The notes beneath the pieces were generated by a model. The model worked only from the letters and a program-made list of their open reading frames with translations, did not search any database and was not told the DNA's origin. Positions 11,461-22,111 of a stretch of 64,000 bases of DNA are shown one piece after another. Origin of the DNA: Rhodamnia argentea (lineage: Eukaryota > Streptophyta > Magnoliopsida > Myrtales > Myrtaceae); contig NC_063158.1 of assembly GCF_020921035.1 (NCBI RefSeq), positions 6,244,001-6,308,000 on the forward strand, read 5' to 3'. A program made the translations under genes and the position numbers. Within the stretch, counting starts at the first letter, position 1; each line of letters opens with the position of its first letter.

Positions 11461-11622
11461 AGCCTCTGTTTTTCACAAAAAAGAATAGCTTGAAAAATAT
11501 TTTCCTAAATTTTATTATTTGTATCGTTTAAAAAAAAAATTCAGTGATTTTTTTGTGAGAGATACAAACAATAATTTTTTTATTTTAAATTATTTATTCT
11601 CTGCGAAACAAACACACCAGCA
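11461..11622. mobile_element. degenerate MITE, about 160 bp
   Basis: The ends GCCTCTGTTTTTCACAAAA and, reverse-complemented, GCTGGTGTGTTTGTTTCGC form an imperfect inverted repeat of the TGTTTGTTTCGC type seen elsewhere in the window. The interior is AT-rich and partly palindromic. Confidence 0.45.
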
Positions 11623-11777
11623 CCCAACTCCCTCGCTTTGATTCTAAAATGGCTCGATAAGGCTGGGCTGGGCTGGGCTTGGACATTATTTTGGGCCCAT
11701 TTGGCTTGGGTGGGCCGGTTGTCTTGACGGACGTTATCTTTGATTTATATTATGTATTGATGTCATCGTCGTGGCGT

Positions 11778-11850
11778 GGGGATGTAGCTCAGATGGTAGA
11801 GCGCTCGCTTAGCATGCGAGAGGTACGGGGATCGATACCCCGCATCTCCA
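11778..11850 (+). tRNA. tRNA-Ala (anticodon AGC)
   Basis: The 73-nt gene folds fully. The acceptor stem GGGGATG pairs with CATCTCC, with one G-T wobble, and the discriminator is A. The D-arm is GCTCAGATGGTAGAGC. The anticodon stem CTCGC/GCGAG encloses loop TTAGCAT with anticodon AGC. The T-arm is CGGGG/CCCCG with loop ATCGATA. There is no intron. The internal A and B boxes of RNA polymerase III promoters are contained in the D and T arms. It lies between two protein genes and has no relation to them. Confidence 0.97.
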
Positions 11851-12061
11851 CTACTCTATTTCTTCTATCCTTTTTACGCCTCAGCTCTTATGGTTTACGG
11901 TCTTTCTCGTGGGTATTCTTTTTTTTTTTTTTCGAGGAATTGTATACTAACTTGGCCGCCAATTTATAAGAACCAGAGAAAGAGAGAGGGACGAACCAGG
12001 TAGCCGGTCATCCTATCTTTCTCCAGTCAGCGATTCTAGAAACCCGACCGAAACATCCAAA

Positions 12062-12089
12062 AGTCAACCGCTGCATGTTGAAAAGTCAA
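12062..12089 (-). promoter_or_regulatory. pair of W-boxes upstream of the NHL-like gene
   Basis: Two W-boxes (TTGACT on the minus strand, seen as AGTCAA at 12062-12067 and 12084-12089) lie 22 bases apart, about 155-183 bases before the start codon of the LEA_2/NHL gene. Clustered W-boxes are the usual target of WRKY factors; regulation by a WRKY protein, not necessarily the one in this window, is an inference. Confidence 0.5.
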
Positions 12090-12244
12090 CACCTGGTTCG
12101 TACTTCAAACTCCCGAAGCCAAGTTTTTTCAAAATGCGTCGGCTGCTCCTCCTCCCCACCCACCTCTTTTTCTATCTCCTCTAAAAGAATTTCCCTATCA
12201 AGTCTTTAACCTTTCGTCTCTGAGCGACACAAACTAGAAGAGTT

Positions 12245-12895
12245 ATGGCCGAGCAGCACGGCGATCGATCTCATCCCTCTAGGATCGATGAAGAAAGGGC
12301 CGCCATGCCGGGCTTATCGCCGAAGTCCCTCCCGAGGCGGCGGAGAATCAAGTGGCTTGGTATCTCCATCGCATGCGTCTTGTTCGTGGTAGTCGTGATT
12401 GGCGTGCTCGCCCTCACCGTCTTCCGATTCCGGGACCCCGAACTCGAGCTGGAATCGATAGCCATAACCAACGTAAGCCTCTTCTCTCAAGCGCCGATAA
12501 CCTCGTCCTCGTCCTCGGCTTCCGTGAACCTGACCCTCAGGGAAGAGATCAGGGTGAGAAACCAGAACTGGGGCTCCTTCAAGATCGACGACAGCGTCAC
12601 TGTCTTGACGTTTCGAGGAGCTCGAATCTACAAGGGGGAGATAGCGAACCCCGATACTAGAGTGAAGAAGCGGAGCTCGAGAAGGGAAGCGGTGGCGATT
12701 GAAGCGGAGCTGATCAACGGCACGAGCTACGGTACTAATAACAGCTCGGAGGTTCTGGAGATAGGGACCTACGCTTACGTGTCCGGGAAGGTGAACTTGC
12801 TGAGCGGGATCAAGAGACGGAGGTCCGGGAGCCTGAACTGCACGGTGAGCCTCAGCTTAGCGACGCAGGCGGTTCAGAACTTCAGCTGTCGCTAG
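12245..12895 (+). CDS. NHL/LEA_2-family membrane glycoprotein (NDR1/HIN1-like), single exon
   Basis: The product has 216 residues. A basic cytosolic N-terminus with PRRRR at 30-34 precedes one hydrophobic segment at about 36-60 (IKWLGISIACVLFVVVVIGV). A LEA_2 (WHy) beta-domain follows, with the usual sequence about variable NVSL, LTLREEIRVRNQNWGSFK and YKGEIANP. Several N-glycosylation sequons (NVS, NLT, NGT, NNSS, NCT, NFS) fit a lumenal or apoplastic domain. NHL proteins sit in the plasma membrane and many are induced in defence. The start is the first ATG of the frame. LEA14, 2.3 kb upstream, carries the same fold without the membrane anchor, but the sequences are distant. Confidence 0.88.
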   Translation: MAEQHGDRSHPSRIDEERAAMPGLSPKSLPRRRRIKWLGISIACVLFVVVVIGVLALTVFRFRDPELELESIAITNVSLFSQAPITSSSSSASVNLTLREEIRVRNQNWGSFKIDDSVTVLTFRGARIYKGEIANPDTRVKKRSSRREAVAIEAELINGTSYGTNNSSEVLEIGTYAYVSGKVNLLSGIKRRRSGSLNCTVSLSLATQAVQNFSCR

Positions 12896-13020
12896 AGCAT
12901 CGCCGTCGTCGATCCTTCGGACTCTGATGTGGTCGTGGGCTCGAGGCCCATCAACCATGCCTTGGGAAAAGCCAAATATTGCTCGTGGGCTAGAGCCCAA
13001 AAGCTTCCCCGAGTGGCCAC

Positions 13021-13050
13021 TTCATCATCGTCGTCGTCGTCGTCATCGGC
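13021..13050. repeat. TCG/TCA trinucleotide microsatellite
   Basis: A run of TCA/TCG triplets lies in the 5' leader region of the ATL gene. It is a simple repeat and may be length-polymorphic. Confidence 0.8.
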
Positions 13051-13240
13051 CATCGCTTGCGTTGCTCGTCCTCAATTCAATTCGGCATCGCCAAGAATTA
13101 AATGCCCGTCTCTGTTCCTGAACCTAAAATTATTAAATGCACCAGCTGAATCGTCACCCAATCTACTTCCCCTTCCTCTCTCCTTCCTAACTCCTCCCCT
13201 CTTATGGATCCCCCTCTCTCCCCCTCCACCCTCCTCCTCC

Positions 13241-13852
13241 ATGTCCGCCGCCACCGCCCTGCCCCCGCCTCCCCCCCCGCCTCCCTCTGCCGCCAGCTAC
13301 CTCACCAACCTCGGTCTCGGCTACGCCATCGCCATCGCCCTCGGCTTCCTCGTCCTCCTCTCCTCCGTCCTCCTCGCCTCCTACCTCTGCTGCCGCTCCT
13401 CCTCCCGCCGCCGCCTCCTCCTCCTCCGCCAACAGCCCGCCGGCCCGGCCCCGCCCGGCAACCCGGTCTCCGACGGCATCATCCTCCCCCGCATCATCTT
13501 CGTGGCCGAGGACGACAACGAGGAGAGCGAGGCGGATCAGAGCGTGGCGGTGGGGCTCGACCCCAGCGTCATCAATTCGTACCCCAAGTTCGCTTTCTCT
13601 AGGGAGGCCGGTGGCGTCGGCGGCAGCACGACGTGCTCGATCTGCTTGTGCGAGTACAAGGATTCGGAGATGTTGAGGATGATGCCCGAGTGCCGCCACT
13701 TCTTCCACCTGCTCTGCCTCGACGCCTGGTTGAAGCTCAACGGGTCGTGCCCTGTCTGCCGGAACTCCCCCCTTCCCACTCCTCTCTCCACGCCCCTCTC
13801 CGAGGTCGTACCGCTCTCTCAGTACGGCGAAGACCGCCGTAGACGGCGCTGA
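13241..13852 (+). CDS. ATL-family RING-H2 E3 ubiquitin ligase (ATL67-like), single exon
   Basis: The product has 203 residues. A proline run (8-15) precedes SYLTNLGLGYAIAIALGFLV and a single membrane segment at about 28-50. The ATL signature GLDPSVINSYPKF is at about 105-117. The RING-H2 finger (about 132-174) has the pattern C-x2-C, C-R-H-x2-H-x2-C, C-x2-C, with the invariant Trp (DAWL) and Pro (CPVC) of ATLs. It ends PLSTPLSEVVPLSQY and five Arg. ATL proteins are membrane-anchored ligases that transfer ubiquitin from an E2, and many respond to stress. The start is the first ATG in the frame; upstream the frame stays open without an ATG. The coding sequence is very GC-rich, as is common for intronless ATL genes. 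Confidence 0.92.
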   Translation: MSAATALPPPPPPPPSAASYLTNLGLGYAIAIALGFLVLLSSVLLASYLCCRSSSRRRLLLLRQQPAGPAPPGNPVSDGIILPRIIFVAEDDNEESEADQSVAVGLDPSVINSYPKFAFSREAGGVGGSTTCSICLCEYKDSEMLRMMPECRHFFHLLCLDAWLKLNGSCPVCRNSPLPTPLSTPLSEVVPLSQYGEDRRRRR

Positions 13853-15345
13853 TTATTCCTTTCTTCCTTCTCCTTTTTTTCTTCGGGGTGGTTTGGTTGG
13901 TGGGTTTTTGGTTTCTGCGAGTGTTCTTGGTGGGAGTGTAAATTCTACAACAAACGAGGTCGAGGGATTGTATTGTGGGGATTCTCGTTCTCTCGTTTCA
14001 CTGAATTCGTCATTTTGATTGGTGATAGTTCTTTAGAGTGAAGAAGAGACACAAAAGTTCGGAATTTTGACATGTTTTCTCTGGTAGCAGTTCACTGTTA
14101 GATTGAATTTTCAATTTTTTTCGTCTGCTGGGCTTGTAATTCAGCTGAGAAGCTGACGATCTTTCCATTTTTCTGGGTAATTCGGAGCTTCCACTGATCG
14201 GACCAATTTGTTTCCGTCAACGCTTTCCGCAATCTTCGCAATCCCGTCGCCTCCATCTTTGGCTACCCAGACTTTGGGCTTACACGAGATTTGTATATTC
14301 ATGTGTAATCCAATGTTGAAGGGTTCGATTCAATCCGGAAATCCGAACTCTCCCAGTTGAGATATTTCCATTTTTTTTTTTTTTGGGCAAAGAAAGTCAA
14401 AGTCATCCAACGCTTCTCGACCACTTTTCCAATCCGACGACTTATGGCCCTGAATTCCGAGATGGCATCGCTTCAAACGCACTCTCCACCTTCCAACTAG
14501 TGGATTGAATACTATTAGCGACCACTAGACCTTGCTTAGGACGCTCAACGCCTGCATGCGGTTCAGGGAACAGCTCATCGTGATCCGACAGTGCTTAAGA
14601 TTTGAATTGACCGACTAACTAAAGATTTAGCTTTTAGCTTCTCGGATCCAACAAAGTATCCCATGCCCACTTCCAGATTCGCCGTCCAGATCACGAGGGA
14701 GAAGGAAAAATGAAAACTTGACGACTGTAGATGCTTCTCGTCCTCGTTCTTAAGGTTATGTTCTGTCCCACGAGCCTGCTTTTGCGTTTTCGATGCTTCT
14801 ATGCCGGCCTGGAATCCAGCAAACTGCAGTAAAAAAAGTCACGAGATTGACACATGGGCACGCTTCGTTGTGTACACGGTCGTAATTAATTATGCACATC
14901 GATGTGACTGGATGAAAGTGCCTGGATCCGAGGACCCGAGGTTGTAAAATATTTGGAGGGGCATATCCCAAACTAATCCAGGTCTCTCTTGAGTGCTGAA
15001 TCTCGGAGCTCTTGCTGACCCTTATAATCAAATAGTTCTACTGCAAGTTAAGGAAATAGGTTAAGGAGATATAAAATTCGGGGACTGCGTTGGCAAAAGT
15101 ATTCAAATCACTCCCACTTCTCAAGCTCTCAGCTTTGGTTTCTGAGCGACCACCCAAGCTTTGACTCCAGTATCAACCCGTCTCTGCTCCTGGCCAGAGC
15201 CTCAAGTGTCAAGATACAGGTACTTTCAACAAGTCTATTTCCCATTATCATGGTCCGTTTGGTTGTTTATGCGCCGGATATGGTGATTAGCTCCGGCTAG
15301 ACGGTGATCTCAGAAGGCAGTTGTCTTGAGCACAAGAAGTGAAAA
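13853..15345. other. intergenic between ATL and methyltransferase genes
   Basis: The first few hundred bases are the ATL 3' UTR. No gene is visible in the remainder. The last part is the 5' leader of the methyltransferase gene and probably contains an intron: ATACAG/GTACTT at 15219-15220 is a good donor and GGCAG/TTG at 15320 a good acceptor, 26 bases before the ATG. Confidence 0.5.
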
Positions 15346-16755
15346 ATGCGGAAACCGAATGTTCTTGGCAAGTTAGGGACCTGGAGGGCTATCCCTAATT
15401 TCTTTCTTGTTTTGGGCTGCTTCGGCTTTCTCATCTATGTCGCCACTTTGTTCAACTTCTACTCTCTTAGATCTCTTCATATTCCCAATACCTTTTGCAA
15501 TAGCATCAATCAAGACAGAGCTGGGACTCAGGTTAGAGCAACCATCGAAGCGGTTATTCGCAAAATCCAGGATGAAATCAGCACGGTAGCATATATGTCC
15601 GCCAACACGTCGTTGTCGGAGTTCACGTCGCGATACAGCCACTTTCTTGTGGATATCCTGGGGCTTATTGAGTCGGTGGACGCCTCATTGCCATTGGATC
15701 AGGGGACTGGCGAAATCGGGACTGTCCATCCTCTGGCAAAGCCGAAGGAGCGATCTGATGAGCCGGTCGATTACTTCCTCATCGAAGAGATACGCAAGTA
15801 CGTGAAGATTAAGCCCAACAGGTTGGGGAAACAGAACTTTATGGGAGCAAATGGGACTTTCACCAGCATTGGCCATGCTTGCTTTGCCATGAAGAAGGAT
15901 TTGGAGGAGTACATGGACTATGATGTTGGTGAGATCTGCAACGATGATTGGAAACTAGCTCAGAGGCTCATGGTCCACGGGTGCGACCTGCTCCCCAGGA
16001 GGAGGTGCTTCTCGAGGGCGCCGCAGCTGTACCACAAGCCGTTCCCCATCAACGAGTCCATATGGAAGCTGCCGGACAATCGCAACGTTCGTTGGGGCGG
16101 GTATCGGTGCAAAAACTTCACTTGTTTGGCGAGGAATTCTACTGGCAAAGGATTCTTCAAATGCTCGGACTGCTTCAATCTCACCAGTCATGAAACGCCC
16201 AGATGGGTTACACCCATTTACTTCGATCCGATTACCAATCTCACTACAGATTTTGTCATACCTGAAGTGCTTGCAATCAAGCCTGGAGAGATCAGAATTG
16301 GATTGGATTTCAGTGTCGGGACCGGGACTTTTGCTGCTAGGATGAAGGAGTTCAATGCCACTATCATCACGGCGACCATAAATCTCGGCGCACCTTTCAA
16401 TGAGATGATCGCTCTGCGCGGTTTCGTGCCTCTTTACTTGACAGTAAATCAGCGGCTTCCGTTCTTCGACAATACCCTCGATTTGATCCACACGACGAGG
16501 TTCTTGGACGGGTGGATAGACTTCATTCTTCTGGACTTTGTGTTGTATGATTGGGATCGAGTGTTGAGGCCTGGTGGCATTCTTTGGGTAGATAGCTTCT
16601 TCTGCTTGAAGGAGGATCTGGATGACTATTTGGAATCCTTCAAGATGCTGAGGTACAAGAGTCATAAATGGGTTGTGATACCAAAGTTGGATAAAGATGA
16701 CAAGGAGGTATTCTTCTCTGCCGTGCTCGAAAAGCCGCCGAGGCCCTTCCGATGA
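15346..16755 (+). CDS. SAM-dependent methyltransferase, At1g29790-like (DUF248-related), single coding exon
   Basis: The product has 469 residues. It is a type II membrane protein: short basic N-terminus, then one hydrophobic segment at about 16-38 (IPNFFLVLGCFGFLIYVATL). A stem region with sequons follows, then the C-terminal methyltransferase fold. Motif I is IGLDFSVGTGTFAARM at about 318-333 and the post-motif RPGGILWVDSFF at about 406-418. The cysteine-rich middle (KNFTCLARN, FFKCSDCF) and RWVTP are typical of this subgroup. Members are relatives of the Golgi QUASIMODO2-like proteins thought to methylate cell-wall polysaccharides; the substrate here is unknown. A probable 5' UTR intron lies at 15220-15320. 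Confidence 0.9.
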   Translation: MRKPNVLGKLGTWRAIPNFFLVLGCFGFLIYVATLFNFYSLRSLHIPNTFCNSINQDRAGTQVRATIEAVIRKIQDEISTVAYMSANTSLSEFTSRYSHFLVDILGLIESVDASLPLDQGTGEIGTVHPLAKPKERSDEPVDYFLIEEIRKYVKIKPNRLGKQNFMGANGTFTSIGHACFAMKKDLEEYMDYDVGEICNDDWKLAQRLMVHGCDLLPRRRCFSRAPQLYHKPFPINESIWKLPDNRNVRWGGYRCKNFTCLARNSTGKGFFKCSDCFNLTSHETPRWVTPIYFDPITNLTTDFVIPEVLAIKPGEIRIGLDFSVGTGTFAARMKEFNATIITATINLGAPFNEMIALRGFVPLYLTVNQRLPFFDNTLDLIHTTRFLDGWIDFILLDFVLYDWDRVLRPGGILWVDSFFCLKEDLDDYLESFKMLRYKSHKWVVIPKLDKDDKEVFFSAVLEKPPRPFR

Positions 16756-17150
16756 ATGCAAGTTCCAAACATTGCCCCGGTTCATGTATGTCCGCCTCGA
16801 TCGCTTTGTTTTGTAAGGGAAGATGTGTTCGGTTTTGCAATGTTGAATATAGATAGGCCTTTGTAGCTTTTGTTCTTACACATGACATGATGAATCAATT
16901 GGCTGATCAAGGAGTTGATTTCGTTTCTTGAGTCTTGAGCCCTCTACCGGAATGCCAATACTCATCCAACGATCAATAAAATTGTACCTCCTTGCCAAGA
17001 ACTTTCTTCGAGCGTTATATTTTCAGACGTTTGATTTGAAAATAACACTTCTGTGTCGGAACAATTATTCATGTCTCCATCTAATGCTTGGTTCTTGACC
17101 GAAACATCCGTAACATAAGAATCAGATTGTTCACAGAAAGAACTGAAAGT
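16756..17150. other. 3' flank of the methyltransferase gene
   Basis: This is the 3' UTR and downstream sequence. A stretch of about 100 bases at 16883-16985 (GATGAATCAATTGGCTGATC...ACTCATCCAACGATC) is repeated in diverged form at 59405-59565. No other gene is seen. Confidence 0.5.
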
Positions 17151-18497
17151 TATAGGAGAAAAGTACCCAAAGAGTTATAAACCCATCATGTTCGCATTGA
17201 TATCCATTCACTTCCAAACATTTTAATTGAACCAATTCAGTCATAAACTTTTTGCATTTATATCAATTCAGCTAATCTGGCCAATTTGACTTGAAACGAC
17301 CGACATAACGCCGGTCGTCTTATGTGACATGATCAATACTGATGTGAACAGATTTTATAATTTTATATTTTTTTTTCTTTTTCTTTTTCTTTTTGGCCAG
17401 CAAGGGTTGTGACACTCGCTCAGCCGAGAGGGAAAATAACAATCATTGAAAGGAAACATTTGTGATAACTTTTTGGAAAAGTACTAAAAAATCCACAAAT
17501 TTAATACATTATCTCAATTCAATCATAAATCTTTAGAACCAAAAAAATTGTAAACCTATTGTAATTATGTTAATTCAATCATAAACCTTTTTTTGGTTGC
17601 CAACCGAGTCCTAAACCTTTTACATTTACGCAAATTTAGTTCATTCCGCCAACTTTGGCCCGCCAGCACTATCGGTGCTCACGTGAAAAAGAAATAAAAA
17701 ATAATTCAAAAATATTAAAATATTATCACAAAAATATTTACGTCGGCGTCGGCCGGTCAAAGTTTACCAAAACGGACCGAATTAGTCAGCCAGTCATATT
17801 CGCATTGATATCAATTAAGTTTCAAACATATTAATTGAACCAATTCAGTCATAAACTTTTTACATTTATGCCAATTAATTTCATCCGGCCAATTTGATCT
17901 GAAATCACCGACATAACGGCGGCCGTTTTACGTGACATGATCGGTACGGATGTGGACAGACTTTATAATTTTATATTTTTTTTTTCTTGTTCTTTTTCAT
18001 TTTGGCCGTCAAGGGCTGTGACACTCGCCCAGCCCAAAGGGAAAATAACAATCATTAAAAGGAAACAATTGTGATAACTTTTGGGAAAAGTACTAAAAAA
18101 TCCATAAATTTATTACATTGGTTTCAATTCAATCATAAATCTTTAGAACAAAAAAAATCGTAAACCTATTGTAATTATGCAAATTTAATCACAAACCTTT
18201 TTTTGTTGCCAATCGAGTCTTAAACCTTTTACATTTATGCAAATTTAGTTCATCTTGCCAACTTTGGCTTGTCGGGGCTATCGGCGCTCGTGTGAAAATG
18301 AAACAAAATAAAAAATAATTCAAAAAATATTAAAATATTATTACAAAAATGTCCACGTTAGCGTCGGCCAGTCAAAGTTGACCAAAACGGACCGAATTAG
18401 TATAAATATAAAATTTTTAGAATTGAATTGAAAAAAAAATTTGAGACTGAATTTGCATAATTGCAATACGTTTAGAACATTTTTGGTAATTTCTCCT
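17151..18497. repeat. tandem duplication of a 608-bp Mutator-MITE-like unit
   Basis: Two direct copies occupy about 17187-17794 and 17795-18401. Both start CAT(G/A)TTCGCATTGATATC and end CGGACCGAATTAGT. Each contains GGAAAAGTACTAAAAAATCC, a relative of the terminal repeat of the 7042-7644 element. The outer limits GGAGAAAAGTACC (17154) and GGTAATTTCTCC (to about 18493) are inverted with respect to each other, so the whole block looks like one foldback element with an internal duplication. There is no coding content. Confidence 0.65.
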
Positions 18498-19220
18498 CAA
18501 TGATAATCTCATATAAATATATAATTCTTAAATTATGAAAATGTCGAGGTCATACGAATCAACTAGATTATAATTTTAATTGTGACGTATATTGTAAGAC
18601 CGTCACTGAAATTATTAAAATGATTATACTTGTTTTATATATAATTGCCAATCAAATTTTGCCCCCACTTAAATTCTAGACCTATTTTCTGAACAAAAAA
18701 AGAAAAAATTCTAGATCTGTCCCCGCGCACTATACGAACTTTGTCAAATGATTATAACAAAATAGCACAATACGCTTCATGAAAATCACATGATGTTTTT
18801 GTTTTTTTTTTATCAGAAATAACTTTTATTCATTAAGGCCCAACAGTTGCTCGGTCTATTTTTGAACCGGGATTGGCAACCCGACCCGATTGTTTGCTTC
18901 TCGTGGGTAGTGTAATAAGAGAAAGGCATAAACTACGTCCTAAATGGCACCGATCGATCGTTTAGTCCATTTTCAGGCTCTTCGAAAGACTCAAACTAGT
19001 CAAGGACAATTTCATACATTTCATGCATCACAATGACAAACATGTTCGGATGGATGATTTGGAATGTGAACGTATTTCAAAATTACTGCCGTGCTCTATC
19101 AATCAATCTTAACTTGTACTGCAATATGATGTCATAATTTGCATGTATTTCTGTCGGTAATAATGCATCTTAGAGTATATGTTCTAAAAAGAAAAGCCTC
19201 TTTTCATGATGATTTATTCG
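18498..19220. other. anonymous AT-rich sequence
   Basis: I see no gene, no inverted repeat with ends and no relation to other parts of the window. Confidence 0.5.
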
Positions 19221-20910
19221 AATGCTATGGTTGCGATGGAATGAGGATTTTCCATGATGCGATTAGATTAGTCAACCAACACCCAATTTATTAAGAACAA
19301 TTATAATATTAGGCCTTTTCACTTCAATTGCCAAGCCAAAAAAAAAAAAAAATGCTTTGAGCTTTCTGTTGTGTTAAGAGTTATTAGGGCAAAAGGACAC
19401 CTTATGTATACGGTGCTCACTTTGTGTCAATATATATATTTTTTAATCATGCTAATTTTTTTGAAAATGGTTATTTCAGTGTCTACTCTAGTGAGCTTTG
19501 TCGAAAATCATATGTGGCATCTACATGGCTTGTCGGAGCATCATAATCAGAAAAAAAAAGCTAATTTTTTTAAAAAAATTCACATAATATTACAATTTTA
19601 CAAATAAGTTAGAAATTTTTTTAAAAAAAATAAAAATCGTTAAAAAATAGCTAAAGAGCATGAGGACTTCAGCATTTTTATTTTGCAAAATGACAATGCA
19701 ATCTCCATCACTTTTATCTGCAAAAAATCCAAATTTGCTCACTTATTTGTAGAGAAATAATAGTAAATTATAAAATAAGCTAAATAACAAAAAAAAAAAA
19801 AAAAGGGTGCAGCAGCAAGGGTCAGCGGCGATTGCCGGCCCTCGTGCAATGGCTGGTACCTTGCCGATGGCTGGCGGGGGCTCGACCTTACAGATTTGGC
19901 TAGGTCTGGGGCAATGGTCTCGGGGAATGAATTCAACCCGATCGCCGCCGAGGGCTACAGCAAGATCGGGATTGCTAATGGCAAACAGCGACTTCAACGG
20001 GTTCAACTACGGGTGGAAGATGGGAACCCTAGTGGTAGCAACGATTTCAACACCTTCAATTTTTTTTTTGCCACGTGGACCATTTTAAACAAATTTGCCA
20101 TGAGGACTAATTTTGAATAAAAAATGACGCGGCGTTGAAATATTTTAACTATAAATGCCATGTATATTTTTTTGGCCGGAATCTCTCGCCATTAACACTT
20201 GGTAATTATTTTTTCTCCGATTTGATAATTAAGTGAGCCGCCGGAAAATATTGGCACCAAAATGAGTGCCGTACACAAATATTATCACTTAAGATGTCCT
20301 TCTGCTGAGTTATTAGTGTTTTTGTTTTCATCATAAAACAAGCAATTTTCCCTCTCAGAATCTGTAAAGGTTATAATAGGTGAAATTAAGCGGCTAAAGA
20401 TAGGGAAACAAGGTCAGAAACATTCGGAACTGTCTTATAGTAAGAGTCCTGGTTTGATGGGTTGATGTGATGCTCGAACGAAAAATTTGGCCAATTCCTA
20501 ATCCTTTCGAATGGGCTTCATGTCTGTCAATATTATCATAACACGCGGAATCTTATACCTAGTTCACGTTCTCATGACACATGGTTAATACATGTGAAAA
20601 GTGTCTTCACAACACATGGCAATTATACCAACCATTCATTTCACCAAACCTACATACCCATGAGGAAAAATCTCGTTCTTTGGTGGTTTTAACTGTCTCA
20701 CTATAAATAGCCAAATTGAATCACTCATTTGAATTTTTTTAGAAGAGACTTCGCCATTGAGATTTTTGACAAGGAGGAGATCCATCTTGTGTATTCCTTC
20801 TTCAACCTTGTCGCTTCGTGGCTTTCGTGAATACATTTCATGTGGTAACCAAGAAGGGTTTAATAACAGATCAATGGAACACGTGAATAATAAATGCTCC
20901 AACCTGAGTC
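19221..20910. repeat. duplicated promoter-like segment, copy 1 (with insertion)
   Basis: The segments 19221-19386 and 20307-20910 match 23743-24450 in the same order and orientation; shared landmarks are GATGCGATTAGATTAGTCAA, ATAATAGGTGAAATTAAGC and TATAAATAGCCAAATTGA. The last is a TATA box (20703 here, 24378 in copy 2) preceded by ACCCATGAGG and CTCGTTCTTTG. No recognisable coding region follows in either copy. Copy 1 is split by the 920-bp element at 19387-20306. Confidence 0.7.
19387..20306. mobile_element. Mutator-type non-autonomous element, 920 bp, perfect 9-bp target duplication
   Basis: The flanks are identical: GAGTTATTA at 19378-19386 and again at 20307-20315. The ends are inverted: GGGCAAAAGGACACCTTA on the left, AGCAGAAGGACATCTTAAG on the right in reverse complement. 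The paralogous segment at 23.9 kb has the uninterrupted site (AGTAATTAGTGTTTTTG), confirming an insertion. The interior has a poly-A/T stretch and a GC-rich core (19805-20040) without a transposase. Confidence 0.82.
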
Positions 20911-20923
20911 GTTGCTACTAGGA

Positions 20924-20971
20924 TATCCTTCCGCAGGTTTATCTATGCAAACCTTGTTACGACTTCTCCAA
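20924..20971 (-). other. fragment of 18S rRNA 3' end
   Basis: On the minus strand this reads GGAGAAGTCGTAACAAGG, then an altered central part, then AACCTGCGGAAGGAT. This is the conserved last 48 or so nucleotides of nuclear 18S rRNA with a handful of changes. The neighbouring sequence matches neither 18S further upstream nor an ITS, so it is an isolated scrap and not an rRNA gene. Confidence 0.75.
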
Positions 20972-22110
20972 GAAAATTTACTCATTTCTTTTGGAGGAGG
21001 AGACGTTCAAGAATTCTTGTTTTTGATTCAAGAACTCTTGTTCCGACATGGGCGTTAAAGAGTTCTCGACGTCCATGAAATGGAACTTCGTCAAAAGAAA
21101 ATACAATTATTAAGCCAATCTATTTCCACCGCATACTAAACAATATTAAAACTAGAAAACTCAATAACTATTCGTTGTTGTTGGGAGGAGGCATCTCCTA
21201 CTCCTTCCCAAACTTCTTTTGCGAGTCTGGTTCACCTGATGAATCAATAGACCCAATTTATGAAATGTTCGAAGGCATTCTTTAGCTCATCCTTTCCATT
21301 AATATGACCATCTAATAACAAACAGCCATCTCCAAAATTAACATTGAAGAGTTTCTCAAGTAATACAAGTCTAAAGAGCTGCAGAAATTATCATGGCAGA
21401 CAAAACTTAAATCTTCGATCCCCTTGCTTCATGAGAAGGGAAACAGATGAAACTTAGTAGGATAGGGAGACTTATCCAGAGTTCTTGATTCAAGACAAGA
21501 TGCCCACGAAATTGGTAACCTGTTGGGAAGATGCGGATCTTTCTTCAGCTATTTTTGCCTTTGATTTGCGTGTTGTATTAACTTACTGAAAGCTTTGAAA
21601 GTTTGACGCCATCGCTGACATCGGAATCCTTCCTCACCTCCATCGACATCCCTTCACAAGCATTCTTGTTCTTGGTATCCGGAATGGAGGTGCCGCCATT
21701 CTTCGTGGAACCTACCATCTCTTTTCTTCTCCTTCTTGGGCTACTCCTCCTTTTCCCGCTAACTTCTTTCTTTTCTTTCTATATTTTTTTCTCTCTCTAT
21801 GTCATTATGTGAGTAATAAGAATTGTATACATACAAACCCAAAAGCCCATTAAAAAAAAAAAATGCCACGTGTCCTACTCATAAGTCACGATAAATGCTT
21901 TTTCCACGTAGATCGATCACAAAAATTAATCTATGTGGACATTAGAGGGGATAAGAGAACAAAAATTATCTTTGTGGACAGATGAAACCGTAACACCATT
22001 TTCTAGGTGAAACCAACGGAAGAAAAATGGATTTTCGCTCATGTTGATTAATTCAACTTTGCCCGCACAATTTTGACTACTGATTTTGGTACTTTTCACT
22101 AAGGCTCCTT
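20972..22110. other. anonymous sequence
   Basis: No gene is recognised. There are pyrimidine-rich stretches at 21720-21800 and short frames without family features. Confidence 0.45.
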
Positions 22111-22111
22111 T

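Noticed and set aside
13202-13708. 168-codon minus-strand frame opposite the ATL gene
   Set aside because: Glycine/glutamate-rich shadow of the GC-rich ATL coding strand.
20924-20971. rRNA gene
   Set aside because: Only 48 nt with changes, no further rDNA; recorded as a fragment, not a gene.
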